A stretch of DNA of 64,000 nucleotides from Melioribacteraceae bacterium (GTDB lineage: Bacteria; Bacteroidota; Ignavibacteria; Ignavibacteriales; Melioribacteraceae), in the NCBI GenBank assembly GCA_021739765.1, contig JAIPBD010000004.1:62001-126000 (forward strand), given 5' to 3'. Both the position numbers and the translations under genes were made by a program. Below, one piece after another: positions 19,301-27,872 of this stretch. The first letter of the stretch is position 1. Every line of letters starts with the position of its first letter. The notes under the pieces are model-generated. The model had not been told where the DNA came from. It was given only the letters and a program-made list of their open reading frames with translations, and ran no database searches.

Positions 19301-20920
19301 ATGTCAAGTAACAATTCTGAATCTCAAAGTCCTAAAAAAGCCTTCTCAGTTGTATTAAAAGAAGCATTCTCGGAACTAAAAGAAACTTCAATCGCATTCG
19401 TTAAAGCCCCAAAAGCACTTTGGGGAGTAAACGTACCTTATGTTTTAGAAGGATTGGTTTACTTTGGAATTCTCACGATCCTGGGTAAATATGCGGCGGA
19501 AAATGTGGGACTTTTAGACACTCAAGCCTCCTTGATTTATAGCCTTGTAACTGGTGGTATCACATTTTTTATGCTTGTACTCGGTGGATATTCGGATAAA
19601 CTTGGAGTCCGGTCGTCAATTACTATTGCATTTATCGCCTTTGCTGTTGGAAGAATATTTGTTGCGCTATCCGGTACATTAACTCTTGATAACGGTTTAT
19701 GGTCACCAATGTTTTTTATGATGAATTTTGGGCTGCTGCTGATGGTGGTCGGATATGGACTTTATCAGCCGGCGGCTTACGCGGGTGTGAAAAGATATAC
19801 AACCCCGCAAACAGCGGCCATGGGATATGCTGCGATTTACGGTTTTATGAATCTCGGAGCATTTCTTTCAGGTTTTATATCATCTTTTTCGCGTCAAGGA
19901 TTTGAAGATACTTTCCCACCTAACGGATTGACCGCGGTTTTCTGGATTTATGTAGGAATAACGGTATTCGCTTTATTGGTTTCAATGTTTTTACTTACGA
20001 AAAAATCTGATGAAGATGCCGTTAAGATGGTGGAAGAATCATTAAAAAAGAACAGTACTAAAGCAAATGAAGCTGAAAAAGAGGAAGAAGAACCGGATAT
20101 TCAAAAACCGAAAATAAATAACGCGCTTCTTACACTTTATGGGATTTTGACTCTGACATTTTTAACATTCTCCAATGTTATTCTCGGATCAGAATACAGT
20201 ACGAACCTAAATTTTGGATTATTCACCATTGATTTGTTTTTATTGATTTCGATTGCTTTAGGTAGTTTGTTCTGTTTCGAATATTTGAAAAATCGTCCAT
20301 TCCATCCATTCCGTGATCCAAGGTTTACGTTTTTTATATTTATACTGGTTCCGGTTCAAACTCTGTTCGCGCACAATTGGCTTACAATTCCGCTTTATCT
20401 CGATCGTGCATTTGCGGGATCGTTTATCGGTGAGTATTTTGAAGTATTTTCAAACCTAAACCCGATTTTGATATTCTTCCTGGCCCCGATTGTTGCCGGT
20501 TTAACATCAAAAGCTAATATTTATAAAATGATGATTTACGGAACAATGGTTATGGCGCTGCCGACTTTCTTGCTGACCGTCGGTCCGAGTACCCCATTAT
20601 TTTTACTTTATATTCTGTTGATGACAATAGGGGAATCAATGTGGCAGCCTCGATTTTTGCAATGGATTTCCGAAGTCGCGCCAAAAGGAATGACGGGTTT
20701 ATACATGGGCGTCGGTCAGTTCCCGTGGTTTCTTACAAAAGTAATTACCGGATTTTACTCCGGATGGTTTTTGATGAATTATTGCCCAATCGATACATTA
20801 CCGCAAGATATGAGCACAGGAATGATGTGGTTCATTTATGGGTTAATTGCAATGGTCAGTCCAATTGGTCTCATCCTTGCTAAAAAATGGATGATGAAAG
20901 GATTAAAAGAAAAATATTAG
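19301..20920 (+). CDS. MFS transporter, POT/peptide-transporter-like
   Basis: Major facilitator superfamily membrane protein of 539 residues with about twelve to fourteen helices. The loop GGYSDKLGVRSS after the third helix matches the MFS motif A (G...D..G.R). The linker between the two halves is highly charged and glutamate-rich near residues 240-270. Features such as YQPAAYAGVKRYT resemble proton-dependent oligopeptide transporters, but the ExxER-type signature of POT proteins is not clear, so the substrate is unknown. A second, related transporter lies at 49115-50656. The HD-domain gene follows 13 bases downstream with AAGGAG before it. Confidence 0.8.
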   Translation: MSSNNSESQSPKKAFSVVLKEAFSELKETSIAFVKAPKALWGVNVPYVLEGLVYFGILTILGKYAAENVGLLDTQASLIYSLVTGGITFFMLVLGGYSDKLGVRSSITIAFIAFAVGRIFVALSGTLTLDNGLWSPMFFMMNFGLLLMVVGYGLYQPAAYAGVKRYTTPQTAAMGYAAIYGFMNLGAFLSGFISSFSRQGFEDTFPPNGLTAVFWIYVGITVFALLVSMFLLTKKSDEDAVKMVEESLKKNSTKANEAEKEEEEPDIQKPKINNALLTLYGILTLTFLTFSNVILGSEYSTNLNFGLFTIDLFLLISIALGSLFCFEYLKNRPFHPFRDPRFTFFIFILVPVQTLFAHNWLTIPLYLDRAFAGSFIGEYFEVFSNLNPILIFFLAPIVAGLTSKANIYKMMIYGTMVMALPTFLLTVGPSTPLFLLYILLMTIGESMWQPRFLQWISEVAPKGMTGLYMGVGQFPWFLTKVITGFYSGWFLMNYCPIDTLPQDMSTGMMWFIYGLIAMVSPIGLILAKKWMMKGLKEKY

Positions 20921-20933
20921 TCAAGGAGAACAA

Positions 20934-21770
20934 ATGATAAATCTACAAGTTTTGGTTAACCAGAAATTTATTTCTGAAATTCAACGCGCGTACGAAAGCA
21001 ATTATGGGTTATTGGAACCGGAATACGCAAGTATCCTCGCGTGGAGCGCGAATTTGGCTCTCGAAAATATTTCTAATTCCGACGCATTATACCATAATGT
21101 TGACCACACAATGATGGCGACTTTTGCCGCGCAAGAAATAATAAGGGGCAAACATCTCAAAGAAGGGGGCGTATCCCCGGAAGATTGGATGCATTACATC
21201 CTGGCAATTTTGTTTCATGATATCGGATATGTAAAAGGTGTTTGTGGCGGTGATAGAGTCGGGGATTTTATCTATTCCAAAGGTGTTGGCGATGAAACAA
21301 TAAAGCTTGGATTCGGTAGTACCGACGCGGCTCTGACTCCGTATCATGTCGATCGAAGCAAACAGTTTGTCTTGGAAAGATTTGCACAGAATAAAATTAT
21401 CAACGCGGAACGGGTTGCCAAATATATCGAATTTACAAGATTTCCGGTGCCGGATGATGCGGATCATAAAGATACAAAAGGACTGGCCGGATTAACCCGG
21501 GCTGCGGATTTTATAGGCCAACTTGGCGATCCGAATTACATGAGGAAAATTCCCGCTTTGTTTTATGAATTTGTTGAAAATGATGTCCATACAAAAATTG
21601 GTTATAATGATCCCGGTGATATGAGAAAAAATTACGCTAAGTTTTTCTGGGATAGTGTCAGCCCCTTCATTCAAGACGCTTTGGGCTACTTGTGGATTAC
21701 GCAAGAAGGGAAGCAATGGATTTCCAGTCTGCACGCGCATGTATTCGTGATTGAACATTTGGAAGATTAA
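20934..21770 (+). CDS. HD-domain metal-dependent phosphohydrolase
   Basis: A 278-residue HD-superfamily protein. The metal-binding pattern is visible as YHNVDHT near residue 54 and LFHDIGYVKG near residue 96, an arrangement like that of cyclic-nucleotide phosphodiesterase-type HD proteins. Later conserved residues include GLAGLTRAADFIGQLGD. The substrate is unknown; a nucleotide or cyclic nucleotide is possible. ATG 20934 has AAGGAG 9 bases upstream. It is the last gene of the prmC-to-HD run, and no clear terminator follows it; a long gene-free repeat region does. Confidence 0.78.
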   Translation: MINLQVLVNQKFISEIQRAYESNYGLLEPEYASILAWSANLALENISNSDALYHNVDHTMMATFAAQEIIRGKHLKEGGVSPEDWMHYILAILFHDIGYVKGVCGGDRVGDFIYSKGVGDETIKLGFGSTDAALTPYHVDRSKQFVLERFAQNKIINAERVAKYIEFTRFPVPDDADHKDTKGLAGLTRAADFIGQLGDPNYMRKIPALFYEFVENDVHTKIGYNDPGDMRKNYAKFFWDSVSPFIQDALGYLWITQEGKQWISSLHAHVFVIEHLED

Positions 21771-21899
21771 TTGGCTTCGTTAAGTTTAGTTGGAATATCT
21801 AATCTGAATTGACGTAAAAATCGAAAAATTTTTAGCTGCAGAAACAGAATAATTCCACTATGGTAGTTCTCAATAGATTTCGTTGGTTTAATTGCTCCG

Positions 21900-22214
21900 A
21901 ATGAGTGAAAACCTACCGGAAGTTAAGCATTACACCTGTAAAGTGACTCACCAACATCAGGAAGTCTGATTTTACCGCTTAACAATGAGAGATTATCGTT
22001 TAGGAATCATACATCACCACTTAGCAATCATATATCACCATATAGAAGTCATACATCACCACTTAGAAATCATATATCACCATATAGAAGTCATACATCA
22101 CCGCTTAGCAGTCATATATCACCATTGAGCAATGGTACATAATCACTCGGCAATGAAAGATCATCGTTTAGTATTCATACATCACCGCTTAGAAATAAAA
22201 GACTACCGATGAAC
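21900..22214. repeat. 21-base tandem repeat array, about 15 degenerate units
   Basis: Units of exactly 21 bases follow one another without spacers. The best-conserved are at 22005, 22026, 22047, 22068, 22089, 22110 and 22173, with consensus close to AATCATACATCACCACTTAG plus one base. Outer units are more diverged. A 42-base double unit at 22026-22067 is repeated at 22068-22109 with two changes, which points to recent slippage or unequal crossing over. On the plus strand one frame reads as heptapeptides such as HTSPLRN and HISPYRS from 21942 to a TAA at 22140, but it has no ATG or GTG. Confidence 0.9.
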
Positions 22215-22392
22215 AATCCCGGAGGGTTTTTGTACAGTATAATATTCGGCTTTTAAGTATAAGACTGGGTGTTGAAAAGTTGAATTTTAAGGCCACAGCA
22301 ATGATGATTCCATAGGAATAAAAAATACGAATGCTCAAAAACAACCATGCATTTTCTTTGAGAAATGGTATGGTTTGTCCTTATTCGGGATC

Positions 22393-22422
22393 ATTAACCC
22401 AAAATTTTAATCTTGGGTTAAT
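22393..22422. repeat. Perfect 10-base inverted repeat
   Basis: ATTAACCCAA at 22393-22402 pairs with TTGGGTTAAT at 22413-22422 across a ten-base loop. It lacks a long T run on either side, so it is not a typical terminator. It could be an operator or an RNA structure; its function is unknown. Confidence 0.6.
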
Positions 22423-22683
22423 ATGTAAATAAAGAACTTTACGCGAAACCGTTTCAACGGTTTTAAGGCTTTTCACGCAAGCCCTCAATTACTTTGTTAT
22501 TATTCTTATGGAATAATCCGGGTTAAAATTCTCTGATTTGTGTTATAAAAGATTTCGACCGTACGGGGATTTTGTATGCAACGAAGTTTAATTCTGAAAT
22601 ATTAGATCAGAACCTTAATTTCTGAATTTTTATGCCAAATCAAGGCAGATTAACTCAGAATAAAAAATCCAACTATCAAAAAA

Positions 22684-22720
22684 CAAACATGCCGATTCTG
22701 GGAGAAACGGCATGTTTTAT
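22684..22720 (-). terminator. Terminator for the minus-strand VWA/AAA/ybjQ operon
   Basis: The stem ACATGCCG (22687-22694) pairs with CGGCATGT (22708-22715). Read on the minus strand, it is followed by a T-rich tract (TTTGTTTTTTG), and it lies about 35 bases after the stop of the minus-strand gene ending at 22754. Confidence 0.75.
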
Positions 22721-22753
22721 CATAATCAATCTAATTGTCGTCAGGCAAAAAAT

Positions 22754-23077
22754 CTAATCTTCTAATTTTACTGCCGTTCCATTGGCAGAAACCATCAACA
22801 TGCTGCCGCCTTGCCCTACGGTTTCATAATCGAGGTCAATGCATAAAATCGCGTTTCCACCCAGACCTTCCGCCTGCTCAATCATTTCTTTAATCGCAAT
22901 ATCTTTCGCCATTCTTAATTCTTTTTCATAGGAAGTTGAACGACCTCCAACGATATCTCGAATTCCGGCAAAAAAATCTTTGAAGATATTTGCGCCCATT
23001 ATGGCTTCGCCCGATACTAAGCCAAGATATTCCTTTATTTTTCGCCCTTCAATGTTGTGTGTGGTGGTGACTAACAT
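22754..23077 (-). CDS. YbjQ/UPF0145 family protein
   Basis: Small 107-residue protein of the YbjQ (UPF0145, heavy-metal-binding-domain-like) family. Typical features are the start [11 protein letters not shown], the [23 protein letters not shown] segment and a [14 protein letters not shown] stretch. Members form a pentameric ring-like fold, but their function is not settled. It lies 35 bases after the AAA ATPase gene on the same strand and is followed by a terminator, so it is probably the last gene of that operon. Confidence 0.88.
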   Translation of the reverse strand: MLVTTTHNIEGRKIKEYLGLVSGEAIMGANIFKDFFAGIRDIVGGRSTSYEKELRMAKDIAIKEMIEQAEGLGGNAILCIDLDYETVGQGGSMLMVSANGTAVKLED

Positions 23078-23112
23078 AATTCCCTCGAATAAAATGTAAA
23101 ATAAAAATTAAT

Positions 23113-24621
23113 CTAAAATAAGTTTTCGTCATTATCCAATTGATCTTCGTCGTCGTCTGACATGGTAAACATACTGCTGAGCATATCTTTAAATTTTGCG
23201 CCAAACTCAATGCGACTTTTACTTAAAATCGAGTATTCCGCCAGACCGTGAAGCGCGAATTCCATCAATAAATATTTCTCATCGTTTTTAACATTCGCAT
23301 GGTGTTTCTGAACAATTTCTTTCAGTCCCGGCACTTCATCCAATTTTTTCCTGTAATCCTCGTTTGAGAAATGATTAAGAATATCAACAGATTTACCCTT
23401 CGCAAAAAACTGCATTATTTCTTTGTACGGGTTTTCTTCATGTTCCCGTTTTATTTTTTCGGGGGAAGGGAAGAGTTGATTAAATAATTTCCGAATCGCT
23501 TTTCCCAACAATATTTGCGCTACTTTTGCCGGACCTTCTTGTTCGCCTTCATATACCAATTCAATTTTTCCGGTTATTGAAGGAATTACGCCGATAAAAT
23601 CAGTTATTCTAATTACGGTTTGATCTTCTTGATTAATAAGCATTCTGCGTTCGGCGGTACTGACCAAATTTTCGTAAGCAGAGATTGTCAGTCTGGCTGA
23701 GACGCCGCTTTTTTTATCAACATACTCGCTATCTCTCGCTTCGAAAGCTATCTGCTCAATCAGATTTTCCACCAAATCGAAAGATTTTATTGACACTTTT
23801 TGCATTTCGGTAATGATTGCTTCTTGTTGAGTAATTTGTTTGGAAATTTCAACTGTTTTTGGATAATGAGTTAAAATCTGCGAATCTATTCTGTCTTTTA
23901 ACGGAGTTACAATCGAACCTCTGCTTGTGTAATCTTCGGGGTTGGCTGTAAAAACAAATTGAACATCGAGCGGAAGACGGATTTTGAATCCTCGAATTTG
24001 AACATCTTTTTCTTGCAGAATATTAAACAAGGCGACTTGAATTCTGGCTTGTAAATCGGGGAGTTCGTTTATTACAAAGATCGAACGATGCGATCTTGGG
24101 ATTAAACCGAAATGAATTACTCGTTCATCCGAGTAGGGAAGTTTTAGCGAAGCTGCTTTGATCGGGTCAACATCACCGATTAAATCCGCGATCGAAACAT
24201 CGGGAGTTGCTAATTTTTCCGTAAATCTTGATGATCTGTGAATCCATTCGATCGGTGTTTCGTCCCCCATCTCTTTAATTTTATCGATGCCAAATCGAGA
24301 AAGGGGCTTAAAAGGATCGTCATTCAGTTCTGATCCTTCAATTATCGGAATGTATTCATCAAGCAAATTAACCATCAAACGGGCGATTCGCGTTTTAGCT
24401 TGTCCGCGCAATCCGAGTAAGATTATGTTGTGTCTCGAAAGGATTGATGTATGAATATCCGGGATAACGGTTTCATTATAACCGATAATTCCTTCAAATT
24501 CGGTCTCATGATTTTGAAGTTTTTTGATCAAATTTTTTCTGAGTTCATCTTTAATCGAAATACTTTTGTATCCGCTTTCTTTCAATTTTCCGAATGTTTT
24601 AATATTTACAATATCTGTCAT
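23113..24621 (-). CDS. MoxR/magnesium-chelatase-like AAA+ ATPase
   Basis: A 502-residue AAA+ ATPase of the chelatase/MoxR group. The P-loop region reads LGLRGQAKTR (near residue 71), where the usual last glycine before the lysine is alanine. The Walker B region is IFVINELPDL (about residue 184), with the sensor segment FTANPEDYTSRGS after it. The lysine and an acidic residue are present, so ATP binding is plausible. It lies 17 bases downstream of a VWA protein gene on the same strand; such AAA-VWA pairs act together as chelatase or co-chaperone-like machines. The C-terminus is acidic. The substrate is unknown. Confidence 0.82.
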   Translation of the reverse strand: MTDIVNIKTFGKLKESGYKSISIKDELRKNLIKKLQNHETEFEGIIGYNETVIPDIHTSILSRHNIILLGLRGQAKTRIARLMVNLLDEYIPIIEGSELNDDPFKPLSRFGIDKIKEMGDETPIEWIHRSSRFTEKLATPDVSIADLIGDVDPIKAASLKLPYSDERVIHFGLIPRSHRSIFVINELPDLQARIQVALFNILQEKDVQIRGFKIRLPLDVQFVFTANPEDYTSRGSIVTPLKDRIDSQILTHYPKTVEISKQITQQEAIITEMQKVSIKSFDLVENLIEQIAFEARDSEYVDKKSGVSARLTISAYENLVSTAERRMLINQEDQTVIRITDFIGVIPSITGKIELVYEGEQEGPAKVAQILLGKAIRKLFNQLFPSPEKIKREHEENPYKEIMQFFAKGKSVDILNHFSNEDYRKKLDEVPGLKEIVQKHHANVKNDEKYLLMEFALHGLAEYSILSKSRIEFGAKFKDMLSSMFTMSDDDEDQLDNDENLF

Positions 24622-24638
24622 TAAATTTTCCTTTTGGA

Positions 24639-25739
24639 TTATCGCATTGTTTTTCTGCGGTTTTTGACAAAATCTTCAAAAATGTATTCACCCAAACCAT
24701 CCAGGCTGCTGTAATATGCTCTGCCTTGATTTGTGGAAGTAAACTCCCTGACAAATTGTTGAAGATAAGGATCGCGGGCGATCATAAAAGTTGTGATTGT
24801 TATTCCCAATTTTCTGCATCTCGCGGCCTGATCGAGTGTTTTATTAATTATTTTTCTATCGAGACCAAAGCTGTTTTTATAATATTTTATCCCAAATTTT
24901 AGGCAAGTTGGTTTCCCGTCGGTGATCATAAAAATCTGTTTGTTTTGTGTTTTTCTTCGCCGAAGCAAATCCATTGCGAGTTCAAGTCCGGCAAATGTAT
25001 TTGTATGATACGGACCGACTTCGAGATAAGGTAGATCTTTGATGTTTATTGTCCATGCGTCATTTCCAAATACCAGTATATCGAGTGTGTCCTTCGGGTA
25101 ACGTGTTGTAATTAGCTCAGAGAGCGCCATAGCAACGGTTTTAGCGGGAGTGATGCGGTCTTCGCCATAAAGAATCATCGAATGTGAAATATCGATCATC
25201 AATACGGTAGAAGCGGTAGTTTTAAATTCTTGCTCTTCAATTTCCAGATCATTTTCAGTCAATTTGAAATCGTTTAATCCATGATTTATTTGCGCGTTTC
25301 TTAACGACCCGGTCATGTTTATCTGATCGGGTGAATCGCCGAACTGGAAATCGCGGAATTCCGAGATTTTTTCTCCCCCTGATCCGGAATATGGAGTACG
25401 ATGATTACCGGATGAACTTTTTCTAAGCTTGCCGAAAATCTCATTTAATGATTGTTTTCTAATTGCTTGCTCAGTTTTTGCAGTAATTTTAAACGAACCG
25501 GTTTCATTTTCATCATCGGCAAGAAAGCCTTTTTGCTTCAGTTCGTTAATAAAATCACCAATGCCGTATTGATCATCGGTCAGATCATATTTGCGATCTA
25601 GTTCATTCAAATACTTTAGAGTTTCTGAGACATCGCCGGAGAAAATATTTAACAATTTTAAGAAAAGATCTTTGAGCTGATCAAATTTTAGTTTGCCGGG
25701 ATCATCGGGTTGAAAATCACTAAATCTATATCCAATCAT
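24639..25739 (-). CDS. VWA-domain protein, partner of the AAA+ ATPase
   Basis: A 366-residue protein with an N-terminal helical region and a C-terminal von Willebrand factor A domain. The metal-ion-dependent adhesion site is intact: DISHS near residue 177, a TNTFAG threonine near 243 and ITDGKP near 266. No signal peptide or membrane helix is seen, so it is probably cytosolic. By analogy with ChlD/MoxR-VWA pairs, it should bind the AAA+ protein encoded next to it and present a client. It is the first gene of a three-gene minus-strand operon, divergent from the gene at 25957. Confidence 0.85.
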   Translation of the reverse strand: MIGYRFSDFQPDDPGKLKFDQLKDLFLKLLNIFSGDVSETLKYLNELDRKYDLTDDQYGIGDFINELKQKGFLADDENETGSFKITAKTEQAIRKQSLNEIFGKLRKSSSGNHRTPYSGSGGEKISEFRDFQFGDSPDQINMTGSLRNAQINHGLNDFKLTENDLEIEEQEFKTTASTVLMIDISHSMILYGEDRITPAKTVAMALSELITTRYPKDTLDILVFGNDAWTINIKDLPYLEVGPYHTNTFAGLELAMDLLRRRKTQNKQIFMITDGKPTCLKFGIKYYKNSFGLDRKIINKTLDQAARCRKLGITITTFMIARDPYLQQFVREFTSTNQGRAYYSSLDGLGEYIFEDFVKNRRKTMR

Positions 25740-25956
25740 TCGTAAATTACCTTTCTATTATGAACTGTTCTTTCAAAATATTAGTTCTAAAAACATTTTA
25801 TATTGTTAAGAAATAAAGAAATTAATTAAATGTGATATTTTGGTTAAATTGCCCAATATATTTGAATTAGTCATCTTAGAGAAAAAATCAATTACAAAAA
25901 ACAAATTGTTCGAAAAATCAAACATGCAAAAATTATATCAATATCAGTAAGAATAT

Positions 25957-26811
25957 ATGAATTTAGATAGAGAATATATTATTCAATGTATCAGCATAGC
26001 ATCGAATAATCTAAGACTAAATACCGATAAGATACAGGTAGTAACACTTCTGAAACAGTTTGTAAACGAGTCAGATGATATTCAACAAATGATTTCACAA
26101 CTTAAAAAGACGACAACATTTTCTAAGTTCGCAATCAAACTCGGAGAAATTAATGATTTTTTAGTCAGATCAAAAATTGATTTTCTGACAGTTTCAGATT
26201 CCTTTAAAAAACATAGCAGCAGTTTAATTTCGGAATTCAGCAAATTACTCGAGAATGCCAATCCGGCAGAAGTAAGAGCGGTTTTTGACAAAATTCGCGG
26301 GAATAATAATTCCGCTGTTGAGAGATCCGAAAATGGTACTTCCGAATCCGATCGAGAAATTGCAAATCCATTACAATCCAAACCAATCGCCGAACATAAA
26401 CCAGAAGAAACTCACAAAAACGAAGAAGAAGAGTTTGATATTGATCAATTCACGGAAAGAATTCTTAAAGCTATTAAAGAGATTGACTCGATACTCGGTG
26501 AGATGGAAATCGGAAATGTTGATGATGATGAAATAACTTACTATTCGGAAATTATGTTAACACATGCAGAGCAAGCCGAAGAGCATGATTTTGAAGTAAT
26601 TTCGAAAATGCACTATATTTTTGCGGATGGTTTTCAGATGTACAGGGATGAAAAACTTGAAAACACAAAGGAAACCATTGAACTGCTCCGGGCTTGTTTA
26701 ATAATAATCGTAGCGCTGGTTAAAAAGAAAAATGTCGATCTAACTTTGTATATTGAGCAGACAGAAACACTTGAAAAGCAAATTAACGCAATAATTAAGT
26801 CAGAGATTTAA
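25957..26811 (+). CDS. Hypothetical protein with helical acidic middle
   Basis: A 284-residue protein I do not recognise. It has no signal peptide or membrane helix and appears mostly alpha-helical. An acidic low-complexity linker (about residues 140-165, rich in E, K and N) separates two helical parts. The C-terminal part includes an acidic run (GNVDDDEIT) and a terminal helix rich in K and I. The stop overlaps the manC start (TAATG), so it is translationally coupled to that gene. This suggests a shared transcript but says little about function. The 217-base gap upstream, shared with the divergent VWA operon, should hold promoters for both; I could not define them. Confidence 0.65.
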   Translation: MNLDREYIIQCISIASNNLRLNTDKIQVVTLLKQFVNESDDIQQMISQLKKTTTFSKFAIKLGEINDFLVRSKIDFLTVSDSFKKHSSSLISEFSKLLENANPAEVRAVFDKIRGNNNSAVERSENGTSESDREIANPLQSKPIAEHKPEETHKNEEEEFDIDQFTERILKAIKEIDSILGEMEIGNVDDDEITYYSEIMLTHAEQAEEHDFEVISKMHYIFADGFQMYRDEKLENTKETIELLRACLIIIVALVKKKNVDLTLYIEQTETLEKQINAIIKSEI

Positions 26812-27866
26812 TGAAGTATTATGCAGTAATTATGGCTGGAGGCAGTGGCGCCAAATTTTGGCCGATCACCACCGAAACACAATCCAAACAATTTTTAAAA
26901 GTTTTCAATTCGGAAACTCTAATTGAAGAAACTATCGGTCGATTAGAAGGTTTGATACCGAACGATCAAATAATTATTGTTACAACGGAAAACCAATACA
27001 AAGCAATTCTAAGAGTTGCATCCACCATCCCGAAAGAAAATATTTTAGTTGAGCCGTTCGCAAAAAACACCGCCGCCGCTATCGGGTACGCGTCTGTAGT
27101 GATCAAGACTCGCTGTGAGGACGCGGTAATATTTAACCTCCCGGCGGATCATTATGTTGATAGCATCGATAAATTTCAAGAGTCGTTGAAATGTGCCGCC
27201 GCCGCCGCCGAAAATCATAATGGATTGATTACCATTGGAATTCATCCCGATTACCCTGAGGATTCATTTGGATATTTACAATTTGATGATGAAATAGAGG
27301 ATGGCGTTTTTAAAGTGTTGAAGTTTGCCGAGAAACCAAATCTTTCTACCGCTGAAAGATTTGTAAAAGCCGGCGACTTCCTCTGGAACTCCGGCATTTT
27401 TGTATGGAAATTGAGTGTAATTCTTAATCAACTCGAAGAGAATCTTCCCGAATTATTTACCGGCTTAACAAAAATTGAAGGCGCACTCAACGATCCCAAA
27501 TTTGAATATTTCCTCCTGAGCAGTTACGGTCAATTTCGAAATTTATCGATTGATTATGGTCTTATGGAGAAATCAGATATTGTTTACACAGTAAAGGGCA
27601 ACTTTAAATGGAGTGATATCGGGAGCTGGGAAACGGTATTCAATCTGTTGGAAAAGGATGGAAATGGGAATTCGTTGCATGGGAAAGTTTATACCGACGA
27701 TGTGCAGAATTCATATATCCGCTCAAACGAAAAGGTTGCTGCGGTTATCGGGGTTGATAATTTAATTGTTATTAACCATAAAAGGGGACTGTTAATCTGT
27801 TCAATGGAAAAAGCGGAAGAAGTGAAAGAAATCGTTGATTTTCTAAAAATCCATAAATTTAATTAA
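26811..27866 (+). CDS. manC: Mannose-1-phosphate guanylyltransferase
   Basis: Nucleotidyltransferase that makes GDP-mannose from GTP and mannose 1-phosphate for surface polysaccharides. It has 351 residues, the single-domain form without the isomerase half. The nucleotide-binding loop is AGGSGAKFWP with the following KQFLKVF. The usual GtRLWP arginine is lysine here, which is a conservative change. Other family marks are the FAEKPN region, WNSGIFVW and NFKWSDIGSW. ATG 26811 overlaps the upstream stop, and the RpiB-like gene follows after 6 bases. Confidence 0.92.
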   Translation: MKYYAVIMAGGSGAKFWPITTETQSKQFLKVFNSETLIEETIGRLEGLIPNDQIIIVTTENQYKAILRVASTIPKENILVEPFAKNTAAAIGYASVVIKTRCEDAVIFNLPADHYVDSIDKFQESLKCAAAAAENHNGLITIGIHPDYPEDSFGYLQFDDEIEDGVFKVLKFAEKPNLSTAERFVKAGDFLWNSGIFVWKLSVILNQLEENLPELFTGLTKIEGALNDPKFEYFLLSSYGQFRNLSIDYGLMEKSDIVYTVKGNFKWSDIGSWETVFNLLEKDGNGNSLHGKVYTDDVQNSYIRSNEKVAAVIGVDNLIVINHKRGLLICSMEKAEEVKEIVDFLKIHKFN

Positions 27867-27872
27867 GCTTGT

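Larger units (their letters stand above)
21771..22753. other. Long gene-free region with repeats and hairpins
   Basis: Nearly one kilobase without a supportable gene lies between the HD gene and the ybjQ-like gene. It contains a 21-base tandem repeat array (about 21900-22214), an imperfect hairpin (about 22342-22379), a perfect 10-base inverted repeat (22393-22422), a short 8-base inverted repeat (22446-22463) and a terminator for the minus-strand operon (22684-22720). No tRNA, transposase or known riboswitch pattern was seen. Confidence 0.75.

Noticed and set aside
21900-22214. Possible CRISPR array
   Set aside because: Units are 21 bases long in direct tandem with no unique spacers, and no cas gene is near.
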